Positions 23,400 through 30,214 of a DNA stretch of 64,000 nucleotides are shown in pieces; positions within the stretch are counted from its first letter, which is position 1; every line of letters starts with the position of its first letter. The stretch comes from Caccoplasma intestinavium (GTDB lineage Bacteria > Bacteroidota > Bacteroidia > Bacteroidales > UBA11471). The stretch is taken from NCBI GenBank assembly GCA_018715885.1, contig DVKT01000045.1, positions 15,961-79,960 on the forward strand, read 5' to 3'. The notes beneath the pieces are model-generated. The model had not been told where the DNA came from, searched no databases, and worked only from the letters and a program-made list of their open reading frames with translations. The position numbers were made by a program, and so were the translations under genes.

Positions 23400-25397
23400 T
23401 TAGTACAGATTCAAGGTTTCTTCCTCTTCCATGTCCGGAACGGCAGGTTTTACTTCAACAGCCTCGATGTCTTCTATGTCATGGGCTTGCAGGCGGCGGG
23501 TCTGTTTGTGAACTTTGTTTTGTCCCCGGCTGTCGCATAAAAGCAGGCGGGCAGCAACATCGAGTTGCGGGTTGTCATTGAAAAGCTGTTCCACTTTCCG
23601 GTCCACGTCGCTGCGTTTCCGGGCGATATCCGCTTCAAGGTGTTTGTTGAACTGTCGCACCCGTGCGAGTGCTTCGGCGTCCCCCTCTTTGCGTTCGGCA
23701 AGCGCCATCGGTTGAACATGTTTCTGCTCGAGCATGAAACGCAGCGTTCCGTCCTCGTTCACCGCGAGCACATGGTCGAGATTGTCAGGATCGTACTTGA
23801 CCGACCAACGGACATGCGCGTACTCCCGGAACTTGGGATCGAAACAATCGTAATCCCGTTTTATCCCGCCGATCGTCGGGCGTAATCCCGTCCCTTCGAT
23901 GGCGTTGCGGAAACCGGTTTCTGCACCGAAAGCGAGTAGGTACTGTTCTTCGGAAAGGGGCAACTTGCGCTCCTCGGGCAGTTCGGCAAATAGTCTCACA
24001 TATTCCGCGCGTTTCTCGGCGCGTTCCTTTTCGATGAAACTCGCGAGTAGCCGCCGGCACTCCTCCTCGGTAGGGAATTCGTGGCGGTTCTTGTTCAGAA
24101 ATTCACTGTTGGGTTGGCGGTTCTTGTCCGAGGTGATGCCGAAGCCCGACCAGTTTTCATAAAACTGGCAATACTTTTTATTGAAATACCCGAAAAACGG
24201 TTCGATAACCTTTGCCTTCGCATTGTGCGCCCGGGCGGGTGTGTACTGCGCTCCCATGACTTGATATATCGGGGTGAGGTTGCCCCGCCCGTAGTTGTCG
24301 CTCTGCAACTGATTGACACGGTATCGCTGTCCGAAAAGTTCGGCGGTGTGGTTCGCAGCATTGCGGAGGGCGGCTTTAATGAGTTCGTGGGTCTCACGCT
24401 CGCCGATCGCATACCCGACCGGGTAATTGAGACAGGGGTCGAGAACGATTACAATCGTGAGACGGTTCGTGTAGGTTGTAACCGTGCGCCCGTTGCGGGT
24501 CTCCGTCTTTTGATAGAGCAGCTCCGCCGTCCAGCCGTCCGTCGTCCAATACAGGAGAGGCAATGTCGGGCGGGAACGTTTCACCTGCATGCTCTTTTGG
24601 TTGCGGAACCGGGTTTCCCCGAGACGGCCGCCCGATATCAACAGATCGTATTTTTCCCGACGTGTACGGATGGCACTTACGGTTATTTTCTTCCAGCCGA
24701 GATGCTCACCGATGCAGTTGTACAGCATGGCTACTTGCTCGTTGTCGAAATTACGAGGGTCTGACAATAACCTGACAATCACCCCGTCCTGCTCTTCCGT
24801 GATCACTTTGGCCGCATTGCGGGTCCCGTATTTGCCTGTTACCAAAACAGGATAGCCTTCGCGCAAATACCGGTTGAATTTTTCCTGCAACCTGCGCGGG
24901 TTTCCCGGCAGGGAGTGCGGAAATGCATCAGCGATCCGCGGCAATGCCTCTGCCGCCTTGCGCCAGAACTCACATTTATTGATGCATCGCTTGCTTTGCC
25001 TGCGGTGCTGGCTGTCCGACCGTTCCAAAACGGTACGGAAGGCATTCAGTACAGCCGCATTATTGGCGTACTCGGTCTGTTTTTCCGTCGGCAAGAATTT
25101 ACCGTCGTCCAATCGGTAGGTCTGGAAAAAATGCAAAGCGGCACCGTCCGGCTCTATGCTCTCCATAAATGGTCTGCTTTCCGCTTGGGCTTTCATGTCC
25201 GGGTAACGGTGGTAAACCTCTGTTTTATATTTCAAGGGGAGACTATCGACAGCATACAAGGCTGGACTATTATTACAACCACGACGTACACGATCTACTT
25301 TTCCTGTAGAGTTCCACCAATCAATCAAAGACTTACTAACTATGCCGTCTGTAAGTTCTGCGTGGCTGATACATAATTTGTTGTTATAGTACTCCAT
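23400..25397 (-). CDS. Phage transposase, MuA-type DDE enzyme
   Basis: 665 aa. N-terminal winged-helix/HTH region (1-70: SHAELTDGIVSKSLIDWWNS), further DNA-binding helices (about 140-260), then the RNase H-like DDE core: Asp287 in YWTTDGW, Asp367 in LQSDNYG, Glu399 in KAKVIEPFFGYF, the spacing D-80-D-32-E. A C-terminal part (about 480-665) is charged and ends EEEETLNLY, the MuB-interaction-like tail. Integrates and replicates the phage by transposition. Starts with ATG 25397; the early promoter lies about 1.25 kb upstream. Confidence 0.92.
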   Translation of the reverse strand: MEYYNNKLCISHAELTDGIVSKSLIDWWNSTGKVDRVRRGCNNSPALYAVDSLPLKYKTEVYHRYPDMKAQAESRPFMESIEPDGAALHFFQTYRLDDGKFLPTEKQTEYANNAAVLNAFRTVLERSDSQHRRQSKRCINKCEFWRKAAEALPRIADAFPHSLPGNPRRLQEKFNRYLREGYPVLVTGKYGTRNAAKVITEEQDGVIVRLLSDPRNFDNEQVAMLYNCIGEHLGWKKITVSAIRTRREKYDLLISGGRLGETRFRNQKSMQVKRSRPTLPLLYWTTDGWTAELLYQKTETRNGRTVTTYTNRLTIVIVLDPCLNYPVGYAIGERETHELIKAALRNAANHTAELFGQRYRVNQLQSDNYGRGNLTPIYQVMGAQYTPARAHNAKAKVIEPFFGYFNKKYCQFYENWSGFGITSDKNRQPNSEFLNKNRHEFPTEEECRRLLASFIEKERAEKRAEYVRLFAELPEERKLPLSEEQYLLAFGAETGFRNAIEGTGLRPTIGGIKRDYDCFDPKFREYAHVRWSVKYDPDNLDHVLAVNEDGTLRFMLEQKHVQPMALAERKEGDAEALARVRQFNKHLEADIARKRSDVDRKVEQLFNDNPQLDVAARLLLCDSRGQNKVHKQTRRLQAHDIEDIEAVEVKPAVPDMEEEETLNLY

Positions 25398-25414
25398 GAT
25401 ACTGTCTTTATCTT

Positions 25415-25440
25415 GCTCCCGCCGGGGACTTGAACCCCGG
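25415..25440 (-). other. tRNA T-arm-like remnant between transposase and PAPS-reductase gene
   Basis: On the minus strand CGGGG-TTCAAGT-CCCCG forms a perfect T-stem/loop with the canonical GGTTCAAGTCC pattern, immediately followed by GCGGGAGC, resembling a 3' acceptor strand. The partner 5' acceptor strand and the D and anticodon arms cannot be found within 100 nt on either side, so no functional tRNA is called. It lies just downstream of the AT-rich PAPS-reductase gene and just upstream of the transposase start. Confidence 0.45.
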
Positions 25441-25456
25441 TGTATGCCGTTCGGGA

Positions 25457-26176
25457 TTATTGATTTTCCGATCGAAACTTTTCTTGCAAATCAAACACCG
25501 TGTAGTTGTATTTTATCGGTCTGTTGGTTCGTTCTTGCATTTTCAGCAAACGCTGCCAGTATTCCGGCAGATAGGTGTAAATATTGCGTAACTCTTTTAG
25601 GTTCTTATTGGAACAACAGAAACAACTCACTCTATCCAATAAATCATAAAGTCGGTATCCATTCTCAATCCATTCGTATCCTTTAGAATAGCAATACTGC
25701 AACGTATCTTTTTCTGTCAGCCCCCAATCAACAAGTGGCAGACGTCTGTTTGGATGTTGATTTTTCAATATTCTGCATTGCTCGTCTGCGGCAATAGCAA
25801 CATAGTAAATGTTATCTCCGATGTGCTGTTTTAGGGCTTTCAATTTTGCTGTTGTTCCCCAGCGGCAAGTGCCACCACACCAAGAATATCCCAAATGTGC
25901 TCCGTTTCTTCCGCTTACTGGTTTTTCAAAAGCGACATAATCAAATGGCATATCGGGATATAATTCTGTATATTTGATGCTATTATCTTTCAATAAAGGC
26001 AAAACTTTATCTCGAGTGTCATATATAGCTTTAAACTCTTTGCCCGTATTGTAAAAGACAACCTCATCCAATGGCTTTTTATTAGCAATCAAAATCAACA
26101 ACATAGCCAAACTATCTTTACCAAAACTCACACTGGCAATGTGTTTTTTATCGGGAAACATGAGGGATGTCATCAT
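25457..26176 (-). CDS. PAPS reductase/PP-loop ATP pyrophosphatase-like protein
   Basis: 239 aa from ATG at 26174-26176, which overlaps the stop of the upstream gene (ATGA); a longer frame to 26230 is inside that gene. PP-loop SFGKDSLAML (about 17-26) marks an ATP pyrophosphatase of the PAPS-reductase/DndC group. Cys clusters CGGTCRW (about 105-111) and CFCCSNKNL (about 200-208) may hold an Fe-S cluster or zinc. Visibly AT-richer than neighbours, so a recently acquired cassette. Could perform phosphorothioation-like or sulfur chemistry on DNA/RNA; no dnd partners are seen. Confidence 0.75.
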   Translation of the reverse strand: MMTSLMFPDKKHIASVSFGKDSLAMLLILIANKKPLDEVVFYNTGKEFKAIYDTRDKVLPLLKDNSIKYTELYPDMPFDYVAFEKPVSGRNGAHLGYSWCGGTCRWGTTAKLKALKQHIGDNIYYVAIAADEQCRILKNQHPNRRLPLVDWGLTEKDTLQYCYSKGYEWIENGYRLYDLLDRVSCFCCSNKNLKELRNIYTYLPEYWQRLLKMQERTNRPIKYNYTVFDLQEKFRSENQ

Positions 26177-26580
26177 CTTTCGACTATTTGGTTGTAAATC
26201 TTCTGTAAGGAATAAAGTACGTCGCCCCACGAGTCGAGTGTCATGTCGTCAAAAGAGGCAAGGACTTTCCCATCGATGATGATTTTGGCCATGTTCGTGT
26301 GGCGGCTCACTTCCAGCATTACCCTTTGGCCGAACCGCTGCCGCATAATTCCTTTTCCATGATTATATTCCGTCACAACCCCTTTGGGCATATATCCATC
26401 AGGGTGGCGTTCCCCCGTATAAATCAACCCGCCACGCTCCAATGCGGCGGCACGGAGCATTCTTGCCCGGTCGCTGTTGCGCTCGTAGTTGAGGGCTCGC
26501 CGCAAGTCATTGCGCCCTACCTTGAATTTCTCACGTATTTCACGAAGCTCTGAAACCGGCAATAGGATTTGTTTTTTCAT
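26173..26580 (-). CDS. First early-operon protein, 135 aa, unknown
   Basis: MKKQILLPVSELREIREKFK, then LNYERNSDRARMLRAAALER, an RMLRAAALERGG helical stretch, and a beta-rich C-terminal half with VMLEVSRHTNMAKIIIDGKV. Occupies the place of Mu ner (first gene after the early promoter) but does not have an obvious cro-like HTH; KVGRNDLRRALNYER could be a helix-turn-helix-like unit. Function unknown; candidate early regulator. Confidence 0.55.
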   Translation of the reverse strand: MKKQILLPVSELREIREKFKVGRNDLRRALNYERNSDRARMLRAAALERGGLIYTGERHPDGYMPKGVVTEYNHGKGIMRQRFGQRVMLEVSRHTNMAKIIIDGKVLASFDDMTLDSWGDVLYSLQKIYNQIVER

Positions 26581-26607
26581 ACATTATTCTCTTTTCCGTT
26601 ATTTTCT

Positions 26608-26638
26608 TATCTTTGCTTTGTGGTTACATTGAAACCAC
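26608..26638. promoter_or_regulatory. TATCTTTG box plus GTGGTT dyad, control region
   Basis: TATCTTTG (26608-26615) on the plus strand resembles a Bacteroidetes -7 element and could start repressor transcription; no good TTTG at the expected -33. It is followed by an inverted repeat GTGGTT-N7-AACCAC (26620-26638), different from the operator, possibly for another regulator. About 80 nt of leader to the repressor ATG at 26692. Confidence 0.35.
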
Positions 26639-26642
26639 TTTG

Positions 26643-26673
26643 CAAATATACAAAGTACTTTGTAATATACAAA
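26643..26673 (-). promoter_or_regulatory. Early promoter with operator in spacer
   Basis: On the minus strand TTTG (26670-26673), exactly 19 nt, then TATATTTG (26643-26650): a full match to the Bacteroidetes consensus TTTG-N19-21-TAnnTTTG. It would transcribe the leftward early operon whose first gene starts at 26580. The spacer carries the 16-bp operator, so repressor binding would block it directly. Confidence 0.75.
26649..26664. promoter_or_regulatory. Operator O1: perfect 16-bp palindrome
   Basis: TACAAAGTACTTTGTA, perfectly palindromic, inside the spacer of the early promoter, with a further half-site ATACAAAG at 26667-26674. A close copy is inside the repressor gene (26859-26874), which strongly suggests a repressor-binding site. 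Confidence 0.75.
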
Positions 26674-26691
26674 GAAAAATGTTATTATTTT

Positions 26692-27384
26692 ATGAATGAT
26701 ACAAAGATAAATGTGTCAATACGGTTCGATACTCTTGTTAAAGCATTGGGACATACCGTATCGTCATTCGCGCGTGCATTAGGATACGAGCGTAGTGATA
26801 AGTTGTACAACATTCAAAAAGGGAAATATTTTCCGAGTTTTGACATCTTGCAAGATATTACAAAGAACTTTGTAGATGTAAATATAGACTGGTTGATAAC
26901 AGGTAATGGCGACATGTTTAAGACATGCACAACTCCATTACTCAAAGATGATCAGACAACAGTTGCGATTGGAACACGCTCGGATAAAAACGAGGGCATT
27001 CCGTTGATCCCGATTGACGCAATGGCCGGAATGCTGTCCGGTGACGATCATTCCATAATGGAATACGAATGCGAGTATTATGTGATCCCGATGTTCAAAG
27101 GGGCAGAGTTCCTTATACAGGTTAAGGGCGACTCGATGCGACCGCAATATTACAGCGGTGATATTGTGGCGTGTAAGCGATTGCCGCTCGATACGTTCTT
27201 TCAATGGAACCGAACCTATGTTATCGACAGCGAGCAGGGTGTACTCATAAAAAAAGTTGAGGCAGGGAGCGATAACGAACACATTTTGCTCGTGTCCGAA
27301 AACAAGGAGTACAGACCGTTTGAAATCGCCAAAGAAAAGATATACTCTCTCGCCCTCGTGATAGGCGTTGTCCGTGCCGAATAA
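26692..27384 (+). CDS. Phage repressor, cI/S24-like
   Basis: 230 aa from ATG 26692 (41 upstream codons in frame are not coding). N-terminal helix-turn-helix-like domain (about 1-65: ALGHTVSSFARALGYERSDK), middle linker, and a C-terminal LexA/S24 peptidase-like domain (about 115-225) with LIQVKGDSMRPQYYSGDIVA: KGDSM gives the catalytic Ser and QGVLIKKVEA the Lys. Self-cleavage on SOS activation is expected. Transcribed away from the early operon toward the prophage end. Confidence 0.88.
   Translation: MNDTKINVSIRFDTLVKALGHTVSSFARALGYERSDKLYNIQKGKYFPSFDILQDITKNFVDVNIDWLITGNGDMFKTCTTPLLKDDQTTVAIGTRSDKNEGIPLIPIDAMAGMLSGDDHSIMEYECEYYVIPMFKGAEFLIQVKGDSMRPQYYSGDIVACKRLPLDTFFQWNRTYVIDSEQGVLIKKVEAGSDNEHILLVSENKEYRPFEIAKEKIYSLALVIGVVRAE
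26859..26874. promoter_or_regulatory. Operator copy inside the repressor gene
   Basis: TACAAAGAACTTTGTA, palindromic except for the central base pair, matching the operator at 26649-26664 in 15 of 16 positions. Lies about 210 bp away, inside codons 56-61 of the repressor. Could allow DNA looping between two repressor-bound sites or autoregulation by roadblock. Confidence 0.65.
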
Positions 27385-27456
27385 GCATTTAATTGGGCCA
27401 AAACGCGGCACAACGAGCTTACTTGTCAATAAGTCAAATAATTACAAAACAAATTA

Positions 27457-27506
27457 AAGCGATAAAACCCCGTTGATTTTGTGCATTATAGGGGGTCTTA
27501 TCGCTT
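27457..27506 (+). terminator. Terminator after the repressor
   Basis: Long stem AAGCGATAAAACCCC (27457-27471) with GGGGGTCTTATCGCTT (27491-27506), one mismatch inside, loop 19 nt. Placed 73 nt after the repressor stop. No long T-tract, but A-rich on both sides; likely intrinsic terminator or stable 3' end of the repressor transcript. Confidence 0.6.
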
Positions 27507-27576
27507 AAAATGTGGCTTTTTTGATACCGTTTTTGTCCTTATAGGGGTGTTTACATCATTTATTTTGATACCCAAA

Positions 27577-27600
27577 ACTATGCCCAACACTATGCCCAAC
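27577..27600 (+). repeat. 12-bp tandem duplication
   Basis: ACTATGCCCAAC occurs twice in direct succession (27577-27588 and 27589-27600), in the AT-rich prophage end. No function evident; could be slippage or part of a protein-binding array. Reads as an in-frame Met-Pro-Asn-Thr repeat in a short open stretch, but no gene is supported there. Confidence 0.6.
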
Positions 27601-27625
27601 GTGTATTTTAGATATTTTTCCCGCA

Positions 27626-27639
27626 AAATGAAATGTACA
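27626..27639 (-). repeat. Transposase-site candidate copy A (inverted)
   Basis: 14-bp TGTACATTTCATTT in inverted orientation, identical to copies B (27872) and C (27963). Flanking bases also agree in part (AATTG before). In Mu, three MuA sites at each end vary in orientation, so this may be the third inner site. Confidence 0.55.
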
Positions 27640-27800
27640 ATTTTTTGAAGATATATTTGGGGTAGAATATAGATTAAATAGAGATTAAAAACAGGTTTTA
27701 TTTGGTAGGAGAGAATTATTATATCTCTCATAAAACGCCGAAATACAGCCTTTAAAGCATGAATAAGCACAAAAAAGGGCGTAATCGCATGATTTACGCC

Positions 27801-27865
27801 CTCAGAATTATATCCAAATTATAAACTCAACCATTTGACGGCCTCAAAATTATACCGAAATTATA
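27801..27865 (+). repeat. Phased 23-bp direct repeat, 42 bp apart
   Basis: CTCAGAATTATATCCAAATTATA (27801-27823) and CTCAAAATTATACCGAAATTATA (27843-27865), 20 of 23 positions identical, starts exactly 42 bp apart, which is four helical turns. This spacing places both on the same DNA face and suggests a cooperative DNA-binding protein. Position beside the repeated 14-bp motif suggests transposition/replication or repressor control. Just before it, a stem GGGCGTAA...TTACGCCC lies at 27777-27801. Confidence 0.45.
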
Positions 27866-27871
27866 GCAAAT

Positions 27872-27885
27872 TGTACATTTCATTT
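27872..27885 (+). repeat. Transposase-site candidate copy B
   Basis: Perfect 14-bp TGTACATTTCATTT followed by a T-run and GCCCC. Same orientation as copy C, 91 bp away, and opposite to copy A. Likely inner transposase binding site. Confidence 0.55.
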
Positions 27886-27962
27886 TTTTTGCCCCTATTG
27901 AACAAATACAAATAACAAACTAATAAACAATAAATTAACAACAGATATCCACAACTTATTTA

Positions 27963-27976
27963 TGTACATTTCATTT
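27963..27976 (+). repeat. Transposase-site candidate copy C (outermost)
   Basis: Perfect 14-bp TGTACATTTCATTT followed by ATCCCCCC. It is the copy closest to the host promoter, so is likely the outermost site at the prophage end (the equivalent of Mu L1, which lies within about 20 bp of the terminus). A CA at 27996-27997 may be the terminal dinucleotide. Confidence 0.55.
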
Positions 27977-28036
27977 ATCCCCCCGTATTTATAGACAGAA
28001 AAGCATTGGCAAATAATCTTCTTTTTTCGATAAATT

Positions 28037-28073
28037 GATAGAAAAAGTATTGAAAGTCGGATATTTTTCTATC
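28037..28073. other. 10-bp inverted repeat upstream of the ilv promoter
   Basis: GATAGAAAAA (28037-28046) and TTTTTCTATC (28064-28073), 17-nt loop. It lies between the probable prophage end and the -33 box of ilv. It may be a terminator of the host gene formerly next to it, or a regulator site. No transcript evidence. Confidence 0.4.
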
Positions 28074-28099
28074 TGTATCGTTATTTTTATCGCCTTTTT

Positions 28100-28130
28100 T
28101 TTGGAATATTCATATAATGATATACCTTTG
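28100..28130 (+). promoter_or_regulatory. ilv operon promoter
   Basis: TTTG (28100-28103), exactly 19 nt, TACCTTTG (28123-28130): a full consensus Bacteroidetes sigma-ABfr promoter. Transcription would start near 28137, giving a leader that holds the ilv leader peptide (28169) and attenuator (28288). The prophage stops before this element, so the promoter is intact. Confidence 0.8.
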
Positions 28131-28168
28131 CAACATCATTACCGATAAGCCATAAAAAGCTTGATTAT

Positions 28169-28234
28169 ATGATTAGCACGATTCTGCATATTTTCGATCT
28201 ACTATCAGTGATTATCGTCGTCGTGGGCGCATGA
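28169..28234 (+). CDS. ilv leader peptide (attenuator control peptide)
   Basis: 21 codons, ATG 28169 to TGA 28232-28234. Composition is extreme: 5 Ile, 4 Val and 3 Leu of 21 residues; its second half is SVIIVVVG. It is followed by a strong hairpin (28288-28330) just upstream of ilvD. This is the pattern of a transcription-attenuation leader that senses branched-chain aminoacyl-tRNA, as in enteric ilvGMEDA. Too short for gene finders, so easily missed. Confidence 0.85.
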   Translation: MISTILHIFDLLSVIIVVVGA

Positions 28235-28287
28235 TAAAGAAGAAGGGTTATGCAGATGTTTATGTAAAAACATAAGGATATAACGAC

Positions 28288-28330
28288 AAGGAAAACCTTT
28301 CTTCTCAATTTTTGAAGAAAGGTTTTCCTT
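28288..28330 (+). terminator. ilv attenuator hairpin
   Basis: 17-bp perfect stem, AAGGAAAACCTTTCTTC (28288-28304) with GAAGAAAGGTTTTCCTT (28314-28330), loop TCAATTTTT, placed 15 nt before ilvD. The following ATTAAT is a weak T-tract; Bacteroidetes terminators often lack long T-runs. A small alternative stem TTATG/CATAA (around 28260-28275) precedes it. Likely switches with the leader peptide. Confidence 0.75.
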
Positions 28331-28345
28331 ATTAATAGGGAATAT

Positions 28346-30178
28346 ATGAAACACGAGTTGCGTAGTGCGACCTGTACGCAAGGCCGACGAATGGCCGGCG
28401 CACGTGCCTTGTGGCGCGCCAACGGCATGAAAGAAGAACAGATAGGACGTCCGGTGATCGCCGTCGTCAATTCATTTACACAATTTGTACCGGGGCATGT
28501 ACATTTGCATGAAATCGGTCAGATTGTTAAGTCCGAAATCGAAAAATTCGGTTGTTTCGCAGCCGAGTTCGATACCATAGCGATCGACGATGGTATCGCT
28601 ATGGGACATGATGGTATGCTTTATTCGTTGCCTTCCCGGGATTTGATTGCCGATAGTGTCGAGTATATGGTAAATGCTCATAAGGCCGACGCTATGGTGT
28701 GTATAAGTAATTGCGATAAGATAACGCCCGGTATGCTGATGGCGGCGATGCGGTTGAATATTCCCGCCGTGTTTGTTTCGGGGGGGCCTATGGAATCGCA
28801 TAAATACAACGGCGAGAATGCCGACCTTATCACTGCTATGGTAAAGGCGGCGGATACATCGGTAAGCGATGAGGAAATCGAGAAGATAGAGGCTTGTTCT
28901 TGCCCCGGTTGTGGAAGCTGTTCCGGTATGTTTACGGCCAATTCGATGAATTGCCTTACCGAGGCCATCGGGTTGTCTTTGCCCGGCAACGGTACGATTT
29001 TGGCAACGCATGCCAATCGTGTACAACTCTTTCGCGATGCAGCGCAGCTTATTGTGAAGAATGCTTTAAAATACTATGAAGGAGGTGATGACAGCGTTCT
29101 GCCCCGTAGTATTGCCACACGGGCGGCTTTTCTCAATGCCATGACCCTCGATATTGCCATGGGTGGCTCCACCAATACGGTATTGCATCTTTTGGCTGTA
29201 GCCAACGAGGGGGGCGTCGATTTCAAAATGGCCGACATCGACCGCCTGAGCCGTCATGTACCTTGCCTGTGCAAGTTGTCGCCTAACACGCAGAAATATT
29301 CCATACAAGAGTGCAACCGTGCGGGTGGTATTCTCAATATTCTCGGTGAGCTCGATAAAGTCGGTTTGCTTGATACCTCTTGTCGCCGTGTCAATGGTTC
29401 GACATTGGCCGAAGACATCGAAAAATACGACATCGACAAGGCTGTCATCGATCCCGAAGCCCTTCGTATTTATTCCAGTGCTCCCGGCGGCGTATTCAGC
29501 AATAAAATGGGCTCTCAAAACAATACCTATCCTATGCTCGATACCGATAGGGTCGCCGGTTGCATACGCGATGTGGAACACGCATACAGCAAAGACGGCG
29601 GTTTGGCCGTACTTTTCGGAAACATCGCCCTCGACGGGTGCGTTGTGAAGACCGCTGGTGTCGATGCCGGTATCTGGACGTTTACAGGGCCGGCTCGGGT
29701 TTTTGAGTCGCAGGAAGCTGCGTGCGAAGGTATTCTCGGTGGTAAAGTTGCAAGTGGCGATGTTGTCGTGATTACGTATGAAGGTCCCAAAGGCGGTCCC
29801 GGTATGCAGGAAATGCTTTATCCGACATCATATATCAAATCCCGTCATTTGGGTAAGGAATGCGCACTCATTACCGACGGACGTTTTTCCGGGGGTACAT
29901 CGGGCCTTTCTATCGGACATATATCGCCCGAGGCGGCAGCCGGAGGGAACATCGGTTTGGTACGCGACGGCGATATGATAGAAATAGATATCCCGGCACG
30001 CAGCATTCGGGTCAAGGTGTCGGACGAAGAATTGGAACGCCGTCGTGCCGAAGAAGAACAGAGGGGAAAGAATGCTTTTACTCCTCATGGGCGGGATCGC
30101 CATATATCGAAGGCTTTGCGTGCTTATGCGGCTATGGTAAGTTCTGCCGATAAAGGCGCTACCCGTATCATTGATTAA
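28346..30178 (+). CDS. ilvD: Dihydroxy-acid dehydratase
   Basis: 610 aa. Converts 2,3-dihydroxy-isovalerate/-methylvalerate to 2-keto acids for Val, Ile and Leu. [4Fe-4S] ligands: Cys123 in CISNCDKITP and Cys192 in CPGCGSCSGMF; the N-terminal VVNSFTQFVPGHVHL (41-55) is the E. coli-type O2-sensitive form; DDG at 81-83. Starts ATG 28346, directly after the attenuator. First gene of the ilv operon; ilvB follows after 36 nt. Confidence 0.97.
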   Translation: MKHELRSATCTQGRRMAGARALWRANGMKEEQIGRPVIAVVNSFTQFVPGHVHLHEIGQIVKSEIEKFGCFAAEFDTIAIDDGIAMGHDGMLYSLPSRDLIADSVEYMVNAHKADAMVCISNCDKITPGMLMAAMRLNIPAVFVSGGPMESHKYNGENADLITAMVKAADTSVSDEEIEKIEACSCPGCGSCSGMFTANSMNCLTEAIGLSLPGNGTILATHANRVQLFRDAAQLIVKNALKYYEGGDDSVLPRSIATRAAFLNAMTLDIAMGGSTNTVLHLLAVANEGGVDFKMADIDRLSRHVPCLCKLSPNTQKYSIQECNRAGGILNILGELDKVGLLDTSCRRVNGSTLAEDIEKYDIDKAVIDPEALRIYSSAPGGVFSNKMGSQNNTYPMLDTDRVAGCIRDVEHAYSKDGGLAVLFGNIALDGCVVKTAGVDAGIWTFTGPARVFESQEAACEGILGGKVASGDVVVITYEGPKGGPGMQEMLYPTSYIKSRHLGKECALITDGRFSGGTSGLSIGHISPEAAAGGNIGLVRDGDMIEIDIPARSIRVKVSDEELERRRAEEEQRGKNAFTPHGRDRHISKALRAYAAMVSSADKGATRIID

Positions 30179-30214
30179 TGCGGTTGTATCGATAGAAAAC
30201 GAAGTAGAAAAGTA

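Larger units (their letters stand above)
1..27997. mobile_element. Mu-like transposable prophage (one end outside window)
   Basis: A contiguous phage genome with a DDE transposase plus AAA+ targeting ATPase (MuA/MuB types), cI-like repressor, and Mu-type head, sheathed-tail and baseplate genes. Its base composition is visibly richer in G+C than the flanking ilv region, except for the AT-rich repressor end. The right boundary is inferred: the last copy of a 14-bp repeat is at 27963-27976, and the host ilv promoter starts at 28100, so the end lies between. A CA dinucleotide at 27996-27997 would fit the TG...CA rule of Mu-type ends, but this exact base is a guess. The left end, with the remaining fibre and probably lysis genes, is beyond position 1, so completeness cannot be judged. 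Confidence 0.9.

Noticed and set aside
26569..26691. Upstream extension of the repressor frame
   Set aside because: Hydrophobic, Phe/Tyr-rich translation across the operators and early promoter; ATG 26692 is in front of the HTH domain.
27498..27770. 90-codon minus-strand frame in the AT-rich prophage end
   Set aside because: Low complexity (TLGIVLGIVLGIK from the 12-bp tandem repeat), no RBS-like or promoter support, and it overlaps the 14-bp repeat copy A; more likely non-coding.
1..28000. Diversity-generating retroelement or reverse transcriptase, known in some Bacteroides Mu-like phages
   Set aside because: No RT, TR/VR repeat or accessory gene seen in the visible part; might be beyond the left edge.
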